Shown: positions 48,786-57,040 of the stretch, in pieces | How the letters are laid out: each line of letters starts with the position of its first letter | Position numbering within the stretch: the stretch's first letter is position 1 | NCBI GenBank assembly: GCA_029936815.1 | Contig: JAPYRX010000008.1 | Coordinates: 1 to 64,000, forward strand | Length of the DNA stretch: 64,000 nucleotides | DNA from: Dehalococcoidia bacterium | Lineage (GTDB): Bacteria; Chloroflexota; Dehalococcoidia; Lucifugimonadales; GCA-002694895 | Reading direction: 5' to 3' | Translations under genes and position numbers: made by a program | Notes under the pieces: generated by a model | What the model was told of the DNA's origin: nothing | Database searches by the model: none | Seen by the model: the letters and a program-made list of their open reading frames with translations, nothing else

Positions 48786-49580
48786 TTAAATCAAATTCTT
48801 ATCTCGTAATTTCAATGCAAGATTCCTACCAATATCGTACTCGTCTTCTCCTGCTACAAATTCACAATTGGAATCTTTTTCAGGTATGAAAATCTCAATA
48901 ATTTCATTAGTGCTAATCAAATCTTCATCTGTTAAGTCAATATCTTCCAAAGAAAAAATAGTAGGTTGGATTTTCCCTGCTGCCATAATTCCTCTTAAAT
49001 TTGGATACCTGGGTTCACCATATTCATTACTCACCGTAACTAATATCGGAGATGAAGTTTTAACCTTCTCTATTCCTCCGGGGATAATTCTATCAATAAC
49101 AATTTCATTATTATCTACTGTAATTCCTTTTGCTAATGTTACACATTCTATATTTAATAATTCAGCAATTCCAATAGGTACTTGAGCATTATCCCAATCA
49201 GAAGCATGTCGTCCGCATAAAATCAGATCGAAATCTCCTATTTTTCGAATCGCCTTATATAAAACATTTGATGTAACAAAAGGGTCTGTTTGATCTAATT
49301 TATCATCTTTGACTAAAAATAAATTTTGGCAGCCCATAGATAAAGGTTTTTTAATTACATCCATACTAAAATCCTTGCCTACAGATAGTATGGTTATGTC
49401 TGTTGCTGGAATCTGTTCTTTTATATTCAAAGCAGCTTCGACAGCATTCTCATCAAATCCATTAAGCACTTTTGACACTCCTTGTTTAGGAGAAAATTTC
49501 CATAAATCAGAATCTATATCTATCGAATTCACAGGAACCTCAGGGTCAATAACTTCTTTTACACATACTAATATTTTCAT
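48786..49580 (-). CDS. etfB: Electron transfer flavoprotein beta subunit
   Basis: This 264-residue subunit starts ILVCVKEVIDPEVPV and contains NGFDENAVEAALNIKE near residue 40, DLILCGRHASDWDNAQVP near 120 and EYGEPRYPNLRGIMAA near 190, all typical of EtfB. It heads the leftward run etfB-etfA-unknown-npdG. Confidence 0.95.
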   Translation of the reverse strand: MKILVCVKEVIDPEVPVNSIDIDSDLWKFSPKQGVSKVLNGFDENAVEAALNIKEQIPATDITILSVGKDFSMDVIKKPLSMGCQNLFLVKDDKLDQTDPFVTSNVLYKAIRKIGDFDLILCGRHASDWDNAQVPIGIAELLNIECVTLAKGITVDNNEIVIDRIIPGGIEKVKTSSPILVTVSNEYGEPRYPNLRGIMAAGKIQPTIFSLEDIDLTDEDLISTNEIIEIFIPEKDSNCEFVAGEDEYDIGRNLALKLRDKNLI

Positions 49581-49617
49581 ACAACACCGTTTTTATTTTA
49601 AAAAAGAGTTATATGAA

Positions 49618-49647
49618 ATTATCTCTTCTTTACAAACCATCTGTCAA
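49618..49647 (-). promoter_or_regulatory. Promoter of the etfBA operon
   Basis: On the minus strand TTGACA (49647-49642) is followed by an 18-nt spacer and GATAAT (49623-49618). It lies 38 nt upstream of the etfB start codon. Confidence 0.7.
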
Positions 49648-49694
49648 ACGTTATTAGATTAAATTAATTACCAAAATTACCAAGAAAATACATA

Positions 49695-49740
49695 CAAGTA
49701 TTAAATAAATACTTGACAAGTTTTAAACATGTATTAAAAT
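49695..49740 (+). promoter_or_regulatory. Promoter with overlapping inverted-repeat operator for the zinc-ribbon gene
   Basis: TTGACA (49713-49718), a 16-nt spacer and TAAAAT (49735-49740) form a strong promoter. A perfect 8-bp inverted repeat, CAAGTATT-AAATA-AATACTTG (49695-49715), overlaps the first bases of the -35 box. A second, nearly perfect one (ACATGTATT/AATAAATGT, 49728-49747) covers the -10 box. Such placement suggests binding of a dimeric regulator. Confidence 0.65.
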
Positions 49741-49766
49741 AAATGTAATTTAATAAAGGAGACATA

Positions 49767-50222
49767 ATGCAGCAGCCAGCAGAAACATTAAGTAATCACA
49801 CGACTTTAAGTAAAGTGATCTCAAATAAAAACACAGGGAAATTATTGTGCCCTAAATGTTCTAGCGTAATTGTTAGAACATATTATGAACCTCAATGCTT
49901 ACAATGTGGTTATGTAGATTATTCTACTCCATTAGAAAAAATTGAATCTCCCGGAAGTACTGTGGTAGGATCAGCAACTAGGTATATGGTTCGATATAAA
50001 GGTCATTCTGAAAATTTCAAAGAAAAACTTGCGCATGTTAAAGTTGTTCGAGAAAAAAACAGAATAATTTTTAACGTGGATTGTCCATTTTGTGAAACAT
50101 CTATGGAACAAACATCGTTATCAGGTAAAAGAAAAGATTTACGAGAAGAAAGGTTTAAATGCAATCAAGGCCATCGAGTTTCTTTACTACCATCAAAGAA
50201 AAGCGGCATTACCTGGAGATAG
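49767..50222 (+). CDS. Zinc-ribbon protein of unknown function
   Basis: This 151-residue protein contains two cysteine clusters: CPKC and CLQC (residues about 33-51), and CPFC with a later C-N-Q-G-H (about 111-131). The pattern suggests two small zinc ribbons. The middle part is basic. It resembles transcription- or DNA-associated ribbon proteins, but no family is certain. GGAG precedes the ATG and a strong promoter lies just upstream. Confidence 0.65.
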   Translation: MQQPAETLSNHTTLSKVISNKNTGKLLCPKCSSVIVRTYYEPQCLQCGYVDYSTPLEKIESPGSTVVGSATRYMVRYKGHSENFKEKLAHVKVVREKNRIIFNVDCPFCETSMEQTSLSGKRKDLREERFKCNQGHRVSLLPSKKSGITWR

Positions 50223-50266
50223 TAAATTAAATATTATTTATTACTTATATCTGACTAATACTAAGT

Positions 50267-50272
50267 TATAAT
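50267..50272 (+). promoter_or_regulatory. TATAAT -10 element 6 nt before an ATG (possible leaderless start)
   Basis: TATAAT is followed by TTTTCT and the ATG at 50279, the same spacing as at 43156-43168. No ribosome-binding sequence is present. The -35 region is poor. Confidence 0.5.
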
Positions 50273-50278
50273 TTTTCT

Positions 50279-51133
50279 ATGAAAGAAAATTACTTAGTGA
50301 CAATTCCTGTTTTTAAAAATTACGAAGAAATTCATCTCGAGCATTTAAAGAACTTAAATGTAAGTCACTTTATACTTCCTCAAATCTCATCTGTTAGAAT
50401 TGACACGTCATCATTGGCATATTATCTAAATAAATCTATTAATAAAGAAATTATATTAACAATTAATACTGTTGATACAAACTTAAGATACATTCAATCC
50501 AGAATTTTAGGTGCACAATTATTTAATCTTTCTAAATTTATTATTACAAAAGGAGATTCGAAATCTTTACAAAAGAGTAATGATAAAGTGATAAATGATT
50601 CGAAACCTGTATTTGAATATCCTACAACTGAGGTTATTTTTCACATAGCTAACATGGCTAAAGGATACGATTTTCTGCAAAACAAATTAAATAGAAAAAT
50701 TAATGCTTATATAGGAAGTACTATAGAGTTAACTGATATATCGAATAAGAATATTGAATTAGTGAAAAATAAAATAATTAATGGTACAAAATTTTTCATA
50801 ACAAACCCCATATATGATTATAATAAATACAAAGAATTTCTCAATTCATATGAACAAAGATCCAATTCAAAATTTGTAACCGATATATATGTAAGTATAA
50901 GAATGGATTTACCTAGAAATTCATTCTATGACACAGAATTTAAAAAATCAAAATATCTATCGACAGGATTATCAAAAGATAAATACTATTTCAACCTAGT
51001 GAATCATTTTAAAGCGAATGGAATAAACAAATTTAATTTCATTTTACCGTCGAATAAATACAATTTTGATAAATTGAATCAAGAAATAATATTAATTAAC
51101 AACATAATTGAAAAAATAAAAGTTAAAAATTAG
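50279..51133 (+). CDS. Divergent methylenetetrahydrofolate reductase-like protein
   Basis: This 284-residue protein has the (beta/alpha)8 pattern of MetF. An early strand FILPQISSVRIDTSSLAYYL lies near residue 32, and ILTINTVDTNLRYIQSRILGAQLFNLSKFIITKGDS near 60 parallels the family's nucleotide-loop region with a T-x-GD segment. Similarity is weak after residue 130, and flavin- and folate-contact residues cannot be confirmed. It may be a MetF paralogue with another role in one-carbon metabolism. The zinc-ribbon gene precedes it and the SelA-like gene follows. Confidence 0.6.
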   Translation: MKENYLVTIPVFKNYEEIHLEHLKNLNVSHFILPQISSVRIDTSSLAYYLNKSINKEIILTINTVDTNLRYIQSRILGAQLFNLSKFIITKGDSKSLQKSNDKVINDSKPVFEYPTTEVIFHIANMAKGYDFLQNKLNRKINAYIGSTIELTDISNKNIELVKNKIINGTKFFITNPIYDYNKYKEFLNSYEQRSNSKFVTDIYVSIRMDLPRNSFYDTEFKKSKYLSTGLSKDKYYFNLVNHFKANGINKFNFILPSNKYNFDKLNQEIILINNIIEKIKVKN

Positions 51134-51202
51134 CGATTTTAAATTGTGATTTGATACTATATACATAATAATTATTCTATAAAAACATAGAAGAGGGTTC
51201 AA

Positions 51203-52414
51203 ATGAGCATATATCAAGAATTTGGCGTACGTACAATTTTTAATTTAGCAGGAACGTCTACAAGAGTCGGAGGCCCAGTTTTAGCTAAAGAAGTTGCTGA
51301 TGCTATGGTTAACGCTTCGCAACATTCAGTTGACATGACAGAATTACAAGCTAGTGCTTCCGAATATATATCTAAAATCACAGGCTCAGAAGCTGCTTAT
51401 GTTACAGCAGGAGCTTCAGCGGGATTAACTATGGCTGCCGCCTCTATTTTGGCTGGGCTTGATCCAGCAAAAATGGAAGAATTACCCAGGGTTAAAAGTA
51501 ATAAAAACCAATTTATTATTTCGAGAGAACATAGAAGTGGTTATGATCACGCATTCAGATTAGCTGGCGCAGAAACAGTGGATGTGGGAATGAATGAAAT
51601 TCTTTCTGGAGCCGGAGTAAGAAGAACGGAAGCATGGGAATATGAATCAGCAATCAACGAAAGAACTGCAGGAATAATTTATGTAGCGACAGAAAATTCA
51701 GAACCTCCAATTGAATCAATAATAGATATTGCTAAAAAACACAATCTTCCAGTTGTAGTTGATGCTGCAGGGCAATTACCACCTCGTGATAATCTTAGAA
51801 TCTTTATTGAAAAAGGAGCAGATTTAGTCGCTTATAGCGGAGGAAAAGCAATAAAAGGGCCTCAATCATCAGGAATATTATGTGGGAAAAAAGAATATAT
51901 AAGTTCAGTGGCAATGCAATCATTAGATATGGATGAATTTTTTGATATTTGGAATCCTCCATTTAATCTAATTGATAAATCAAAAATAACCGCGATTCCT
52001 AGACATGGAATTGGGAGAGGCTTTAAAGTTGCAAAAGAAGAAATAGCAGGGTTACTTGTTGCGTTACGAATGTTTATTGAAAAAGACATCGAATCAGAAA
52101 TGGAAAAATGTACAAAATTTCTTGCAATAATCAGTAATGAAATCAAATCTCTGAATTCAGACAAAGTGTCAACAAATATAATTTTGCCAAAGAATACTGA
52201 ACAATACCCAATATTAAATCTTACAAGTACAACATTAAATCTTTTTGATTTAAGTAATAAATTTAAAAATGATGCAGGATTATTTTTAAATGAAACAGGA
52301 TTGAACGATAATCACCTTACTATACACCCTATGAATTTATCAGATGAAAATATTGGAGAAATCACTTCGAGTTTAAAAAATCAACTAAATGAATTTATGA
52401 GTAAGGGGATTTGA
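51203..52414 (+). CDS. SelA-like PLP enzyme (DgaE/seryl-tRNA(Sec) synthase fold family)
   Basis: This 403-residue fold-type I protein has GVRTIFNLAGTSTRVGG near residue 8, ITGSEAAYVTAGASAGL near 60, VVVDAAGQLPP near 186 with the PLP aspartate, and YSGGKAIKGPQSSGIL near 213 with the PLP lysine. It lacks the N-terminal tRNA-binding domain of true SelA, so it more likely belongs to the ammonia-lyase/aldolase-like relatives such as D-glucosaminate-6-phosphate ammonia-lyase. AGAGG precedes the ATG. A small unknown gene follows 2 nt downstream. Confidence 0.8.
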   Translation: MSIYQEFGVRTIFNLAGTSTRVGGPVLAKEVADAMVNASQHSVDMTELQASASEYISKITGSEAAYVTAGASAGLTMAAASILAGLDPAKMEELPRVKSNKNQFIISREHRSGYDHAFRLAGAETVDVGMNEILSGAGVRRTEAWEYESAINERTAGIIYVATENSEPPIESIIDIAKKHNLPVVVDAAGQLPPRDNLRIFIEKGADLVAYSGGKAIKGPQSSGILCGKKEYISSVAMQSLDMDEFFDIWNPPFNLIDKSKITAIPRHGIGRGFKVAKEEIAGLLVALRMFIEKDIESEMEKCTKFLAIISNEIKSLNSDKVSTNIILPKNTEQYPILNLTSTTLNLFDLSNKFKNDAGLFLNETGLNDNHLTIHPMNLSDENIGEITSSLKNQLNEFMSKGI

Positions 52415-52416
52415 TT

Positions 52417-52713
52417 ATGGAAATAAAAGTAGGATCAAGAATAAGATGCTTAAAAACTTCAGCAGAGTTTATGGTAGTAAAAACAGGAAATGGGAAACTT
52501 ACTAATGATGACTTAGAATTAGTTGAATCTAAATCAAGTGATATATCAGATACCAAATCAGATATGAATGGCCCAGGTAATGTTTTAGGAAAAAGATATG
52601 AATCTAAAACTGGGATTATTGTATTATGCACAAAAGCAGGTGCCGGTATTATAAGCTGCAATGATGAACCTATGACTGAAGTGAAACCAAAAAGACTTCC
52701 ATCTTCAGATTAA
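52417..52713 (+). CDS. Small hypothetical protein
   Basis: This protein of 98 residues has no recognised family. A beta-rich start (KVGSRIRCLKTSAEFMVVKTG) recalls an SH3-like or OB-like barrel, then comes a Ser/Asp-rich middle and an IIVLCTKAGAGIISC strand near residue 66. I chose ATG 52417; a TTG at 52411 would overlap the preceding stop. Its tight linkage to the SelA-like enzyme suggests they work together. Confidence 0.6.
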   Translation: MEIKVGSRIRCLKTSAEFMVVKTGNGKLTNDDLELVESKSSDISDTKSDMNGPGNVLGKRYESKTGIIVLCTKAGAGIISCNDEPMTEVKPKRLPSSD

Positions 52714-52769
52714 TTTAAAGTATTTTAATATATGGGGGGAAAGAAGATTCATAAGTTGATTTGTGTTTA

Positions 52770-53651
52770 TTAATTTATTGGTATCAAACCTTTTGCTTGA
52801 TAATATTGTTCGTCTGCTTTGTAAGAACTTCTTACTAAGGGGCCAGATACTACACCTTTAAAGCCTAATTTCAAGCCTATAACTCTTAGTTCGTTAAACT
52901 CTTCTGGTTTATACCATTTTTCTACTTTTACATGCTTAGAAGTAGGTTTAATATATTGCCCAATAGATAACAAGTCGCAATCTGCAGATCTTAGGTCGTT
53001 CATTGTAGAAATAATTTCATCCCAAGTTTCACCAAGTCCAACCATTAATCCTGATTTAGTAACACTATAATTGTTTAACTCTTTTGCCTTTAGTAACAAG
53101 TCTAAAGATAATTTGTAATTTCCTTTAGCACGAACAAATTTAAATACTCTTTGCACTGTTTCTATATTATGATTTAGAGTCTCAGGATTAGCATCCATAA
53201 CTGATTTTAAATCATCCCAATCGCCTTGGAAATCTGGTATCAAAACTTCAACCTTACAACCTGGTGAATTTTTGTGTATCAAATTAATCGTTTGTCTAAA
53301 AATAAAAGCGCCACCATCAGGGAGATCATCTCTATCAACTGATGTGATGACTGCATATTTTAAATTTAATTTTTGAACAGCATCAGAAACTCTTATCGGT
53401 TCCTTAATATCTAATCCTATTGGTTTACCAGATTTAACAGCACAATACCTGCATGCTCTAGTACAAGTGTCACCTAGAATCATGAACGTTGCGGTTCTAT
53501 TATCCCAACATTCACCTATGTTGGGGCATTTGGCATCAGCACACACTGTATTTAAAGAATTTTTCTTAATAAGATTATTAACTTCAATATAATTTTTACT
53601 TCCTGGCATTTTTGCTTTTAACCATGAAGGCAGTCTTCTAGAAGTTGTCAT
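52770..53651 (-). CDS. lipA: Lipoyl synthase
   Basis: This 293-residue radical SAM enzyme inserts sulfur into octanoyl-protein. The auxiliary cluster cysteines are in CADAKCPNIGECW near residue 37, the radical SAM CxxxCxxC in CTRACRYC near 62, and the C-terminal RSSYKADEQ motif supplies the serine ligand of the auxiliary cluster. The length is typical. lipB is not in the window. Confidence 0.96.
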   Translation of the reverse strand: MTTSRRLPSWLKAKMPGSKNYIEVNNLIKKNSLNTVCADAKCPNIGECWDNRTATFMILGDTCTRACRYCAVKSGKPIGLDIKEPIRVSDAVQKLNLKYAVITSVDRDDLPDGGAFIFRQTINLIHKNSPGCKVEVLIPDFQGDWDDLKSVMDANPETLNHNIETVQRVFKFVRAKGNYKLSLDLLLKAKELNNYSVTKSGLMVGLGETWDEIISTMNDLRSADCDLLSIGQYIKPTSKHVKVEKWYKPEEFNELRVIGLKLGFKGVVSGPLVRSSYKADEQYYQAKGLIPIN

Positions 53652-53717
53652 ATAATTAACTAAATAATAAGTATTAAATAAATTATATACTAATTAAAAG
53701 AAATCCAATATAAATCT

Positions 53718-54920
53718 ATGCTAAAAAAAATTAATAATAAATTAATAAAACTAAAGTTAACAGAAATTGGAATCAGTGGAGATACAACTGCAAATATAGA
53801 GAATGAAACTATCAGTGTTTTTGGAGGCATTCCAGGGGAAGAAGTCCTAGCTGAAATAAGAAATCAAAAACAAACAAAAAGGAAACAAAATCAAAGATTC
53901 GCAACTGTTAAGCATGTAATCAAATCGTCGAAGCATAGAGTTAGCACACCATGTTCATTTTATGGATTTTGTACTGGGTGTAATTGGCAACATATAGATT
54001 ACGAATATCAATTAATTCTTAAAAAACAATTATTAGAAAATGAAATATTAAAAATCACAAATGAAAAAATAAACATACAAAATATTATCAAAAGTAAGGA
54101 TCAATATAATTATAGGAATCATGCAAGATTTACAATAAGAAAAAATGGACAAATTGGTTTTACAAATAAAGTAAATAAAAAATTTGTAAGTATAAACAAA
54201 TGTTTGATAATGAATGAAAAAATCAATACTCACATTCAAAATTTAGAAACATACGTCGGAGAAACATCACAAATGTCAGTCAGAGTAGGAATAAATAAAG
54301 ATTCTTATTTAATTCAACCAAAATTTAAAAATAATAAAATCAAAACAATTACAGGGCAAAAATCATATTATGAAAAAATAGATGATTATAATTTTCAAAT
54401 TAGTTCTCCGTCATTTTTCCAGGTAAACAGCTCGCAAATAATTACAATGAAAAATACAATTTTGTCATTGCTTAAAAATACAAATAATAATTTGTTGATT
54501 GATGCATACGCAGGAGTAGGAACATTTGGGATATTGTTAAGTAATTATTTTAAAAAAATTATAGGTATTGAACAATCATATTCTGCAGTAGTAGATGCGA
54601 AATATAATATAAGGGAATTAGGAAATTATGAAATTATCATAGGAAATTCAGAAGAAATACTTTCGACAATAAAATCTGAAATCGACGTTTTACTATTGGA
54701 TCCTTCAAGAAAAGGATGTGATGAAAAACTAATACAGAATTTAATAGTAAATCCAGTGAAAAATATCATATATATTTCGTGTGAACCTAAAACATTAGCT
54801 AGAGATTTAAAATTACTAACACATCAGTCAAAGTATATAATAAAATCAATAACTCCTATAGATTTGTTTCCGAACACACATCATGTAGAAAGTATAACTT
54901 TATTAACATTAAATAATTAA
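53718..54920 (+). CDS. RNA m5U methyltransferase (RlmD/TrmA family)
   Basis: This 400-residue enzyme methylates uridine C5 in rRNA or tRNA. An N-terminal TRAM domain (residues about 10-60) is followed by a four-cysteine Fe-S site (Cys in the CSFYGFCTGC segment near 77-86, with the fourth in KCLIM near 163). The SAM domain has FFQVNSSQ near 233, DAYAGVGTFGILLS near 262, LLLDPSRKG near 326 and the nucleophile cysteine in YISCEPKTLARDL near 353. The position methylated is not predictable. It is closely followed by the tat genes. Confidence 0.9.
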   Translation: MLKKINNKLIKLKLTEIGISGDTTANIENETISVFGGIPGEEVLAEIRNQKQTKRKQNQRFATVKHVIKSSKHRVSTPCSFYGFCTGCNWQHIDYEYQLILKKQLLENEILKITNEKINIQNIIKSKDQYNYRNHARFTIRKNGQIGFTNKVNKKFVSINKCLIMNEKINTHIQNLETYVGETSQMSVRVGINKDSYLIQPKFKNNKIKTITGQKSYYEKIDDYNFQISSPSFFQVNSSQIITMKNTILSLLKNTNNNLLIDAYAGVGTFGILLSNYFKKIIGIEQSYSAVVDAKYNIRELGNYEIIIGNSEEILSTIKSEIDVLLLDPSRKGCDEKLIQNLIVNPVKNIIYISCEPKTLARDLKLLTHQSKYIIKSITPIDLFPNTHHVESITLLTLNN

Positions 54921-54924
54921 AAAA

Positions 54925-55116
54925 ATGAATATCTTTAACATTGGTAGCATGGAAATTATATGGGTGTTAGCAATTGCTCTAATAATTTTAGGGCCATCTA
55001 GGCTTGTACAATTTTCGAAAGATCTAAGTAAACTTTTAAAATCATCAAGAAGATGGATTATAGAATTACAAAATTCATTTGATATAAATTATAACGATGA
55101 AGAAAAAAATGACTAA
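54925..55116 (+). CDS. tatB: TatA/TatB-family Sec-independent translocase subunit
   Basis: This 63-residue protein has one N-terminal transmembrane helix (residues about 8-24, EIIWVLAIALIILGPSRL) followed by an amphipathic helix and an acidic end, the standard TatA/B layout. It lies directly before tatC and overlaps it, a position typical of TatB, while a separate TatA lies beyond tatC. It is shorter than most TatB proteins, so it might act as a TatA-like subunit. Confidence 0.8.
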   Translation: MNIFNIGSMEIIWVLAIALIILGPSRLVQFSKDLSKLLKSSRRWIIELQNSFDINYNDEEKND

Positions 55117-55837
55117 AAATGAAACCAAAAACACATTCTCAAATCATATACAAGAATTGAGGAAAAGAATTGGAATAAGTTTTATAGCTATGATTATAGC
55201 TGGAATAGGTACATTTATTTTTCACAAAGAAATATTAGAGTTTTTAATAAATCCGCCTAATGGGATAACATATTTCCAGACTACAAAACCTATCTACACA
55301 GAATTAACAGAATATATTTCAGTTGCAATAAAAGTTTCAATTTACACAGGATTATTAATATCGTCACCGATTATATTTCTACAGATAATTTTATTTATAA
55401 GTCCAGGATTAAAAAGGAATGAAAAAATATTTTTATATTTAAGTATCCCAATAATATATTTGACATTTGCATTAGGATTAATTTTTGGATTATATATTTT
55501 ATTTCCACCAGCAATAAAATTCCTAATAACTTATGGGTCAGATATAGCTGAGCCATATATACGAATAGGAAGCTATATTAATATATTAATTTCACTGCTT
55601 ATATGGATGGGATTAATATTTCAGACACCATTTATTATGTTTATTCTAGGAAAATTAAAAATTATTAATGCTAAAAAATTGAGTAAATCAAGAAGATATT
55701 TTTGGGTGATTGCATTCATAGTCGGAGCGATAATAACTCCAACATTTGATCCAATAAATCAGACACTTGTGGCAATCCCTGTAATAATGTTATATGAGAT
55801 AGGTTTTATATTAGTTTGGCTAATAAACAGAAAATAA
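55097..55837 (+). CDS. tatC: Twin-arginine translocase subunit TatC
   Basis: This 246-residue membrane protein has six predicted helices and the TatC motifs HIQELRKRIGISF near residue 15 (signal recognition with E and R) and ISPGLKRNEK in the loop after the second helix. Translation could start at ATG 55097 or at 55109, 4 codons later. It overlaps the tatB-like gene by up to 20 nt. Confidence 0.93.
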   Translation: MKKKMTKNETKNTFSNHIQELRKRIGISFIAMIIAGIGTFIFHKEILEFLINPPNGITYFQTTKPIYTELTEYISVAIKVSIYTGLLISSPIIFLQIILFISPGLKRNEKIFLYLSIPIIYLTFALGLIFGLYILFPPAIKFLITYGSDIAEPYIRIGSYINILISLLIWMGLIFQTPFIMFILGKLKIINAKKLSKSRRYFWVIAFIVGAIITPTFDPINQTLVAIPVIMLYEIGFILVWLINRK

Positions 55838-55838
55838 A

Positions 55839-56027
55839 CTATGATTTTTTAGATTTGGAGGATGAAATTGATTTTTGTTCGGTTTCAGCATCGTCTGATT
55901 GCGTTTTACGAAATTCTTTAATTGCTTTTCCAAATGAACTTCCGATTTCAGGAAGTTTTTTAGCTCCAAACAACAATATTCCAATACCTAATATCGCTAT
56001 TAATTCTGTTGGACCTAATCCGAACAT
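55839..56027 (-). CDS. tatA: Twin-arginine translocase subunit TatA
   Basis: This 62-residue protein has GLGPTELIAILGIGILLFGA as its transmembrane segment, then KKLPEIGSSFGKAIKEFRK as the amphipathic helix and a Ser/Lys/Glu tail. This is the classical TatA sequence. It is convergent with tatC, with one base between the stops, so tatA is transcribed separately from tatBC. Confidence 0.93.
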   Translation of the reverse strand: MFGLGPTELIAILGIGILLFGAKKLPEIGSSFGKAIKEFRKTQSDDAETEQKSISSSKSKKS

Positions 56028-56081
56028 TTAATCACCTTAATATAATAATAAATACATAATACTTAAATTAATCAGGTAAAT

Positions 56082-56708
56082 CTATACTTTCCTAATCACA
56101 CCAACAACTTTTCCTTTTATTACAACTTCTTTAGGATCTAAAAAGAGAGAATCATATTTCGGATTTTCAGGTCGTAATTCTACTTTGTCACCTGTGAAAT
56201 AAAATCGTTTTAAAGTAGTTTCTTCATCTTTGGGAAGCCAGGCAGCTATCATCTCACCATCGCTAGCATTATTACTTGATTTCATAATTACAATATCATC
56301 ATTAGTTATTAATGCATCTATCATAGAATCTCCTTTTACTTTCAAAGCAAATAAATCAGGGTCGCTAGATATGTGATTAGGTAATTCAACATAGGGATCA
56401 GTATCTTCATTAAATGAAGTTTGATCTGGGTTAACCATCAATGGTTCGCCAGCCGCTATATTAGACAGAATTGGTATCTTGTTATTAGACTGAGTATCTT
56501 TATTTAATTTTATCGCTCTTGATATATCTGATCTTTTATTCAGATATCCTTTTTTTTGCAGGGATTTTAAATTATAGTCCACTACCGATGTTGATGTTAT
56601 ATTGCATCCATTTTGAATTTCTCTTATAGAAGGGGAAATTCCATATTCAATATAGTAATTCTCAATAAATTTGAGAATGTTTTTTTGTTTTTCATTTAAA
56701 TTGATCAT
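56082..56708 (-). CDS. lexA: LexA repressor
   Basis: This 208-residue protein has an N-terminal winged helix (IREIQNGCNITSTSVVDYNL near residue 25) and a C-terminal S24 peptidase domain. The self-cleavage site is Ala-Gly in SNIAAGEP near residue 83. The catalytic serine is in VKGDSMIDA near 128 and the catalytic lysine in TTLKRF near 166. It controls the SOS response, and a matching operator lies upstream of its start. Confidence 0.96.
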   Translation of the reverse strand: MINLNEKQKNILKFIENYYIEYGISPSIREIQNGCNITSTSVVDYNLKSLQKKGYLNKRSDISRAIKLNKDTQSNNKIPILSNIAAGEPLMVNPDQTSFNEDTDPYVELPNHISSDPDLFALKVKGDSMIDALITNDDIVIMKSSNNASDGEMIAAWLPKDEETTLKRFYFTGDKVELRPENPKYDSLFLDPKEVVIKGKVVGVIRKV

Positions 56709-56721
56709 AAAATTAAATGTA

Positions 56722-56733
56722 GCACATATGTTC
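56722..56733 (-). promoter_or_regulatory. LexA (SOS) box in the lexA promoter
   Basis: GCACATATGTTC matches the Gram-positive type LexA box GAAC-N4-GTTC with one mismatch. It lies 14 nt upstream of the lexA start codon, between a -35-like TTGCAA (56744-56739) and a -10-like TACATT (56721-56716) with 17-nt spacing, so binding would block transcription (autoregulation). Confidence 0.8.
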
Positions 56734-56767
56734 TATTTTTGCAATGGATGCAAAATATTAATTTTAA

Positions 56768-57028
56768 TTATTTATTTTTACTTAAATAATTTACTTGTTG
56801 CAATAATCTAGATTTTTTTCTTGAAACATTATTTGCGGGTAAAGCGTTTTTTTGTTTTGCTTTATCTAAAGCAGAAACAGCTTTCTTAGCGTATTCTTCA
56901 GCTTTATCAACATCTCCTTCAGATATAGCTTTCTTTGTATCTGAAATCAAATTTTTAACTTTTGTTCTATATGGTTGTTTTTCCTGATATCTCCTTGAAG
57001 ATACTCTAGCGGATTTATTTAATGGCAA
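56768..57028 (-). CDS. rpsT: 30S ribosomal protein S20
   Basis: This 86-residue, Lys/Arg-rich helical protein binds 16S rRNA. The KSARVSSRRYQEKQPYRTKVK start and the KKAVSALDKAKQKNALPANNVSRKKSRL segment are typical of S20. It lies 12 nt downstream of rel. Confidence 0.94.
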   Translation of the reverse strand: MPLNKSARVSSRRYQEKQPYRTKVKNLISDTKKAISEGDVDKAEEYAKKAVSALDKAKQKNALPANNVSRKKSRLLQQVNYLSKNK

Positions 57029-57040
57029 TATTTCTCCTTA

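Noticed and set aside
51203-52414. True selenocysteine synthase SelA
   Set aside because: The N-terminal tRNA-binding domain is missing and the motifs fit other PLP relatives, so it cannot be used as evidence for selenocysteine in this genome.
56737-56755. TTTTGCA-ATGGA-TGCAAAA inverted repeat as a terminator of rpsT
   Set aside because: The stem is short and A/T-rich with no U-run on the minus strand. Its bases overlap the -35 region of lexA, so a promoter role is as likely.
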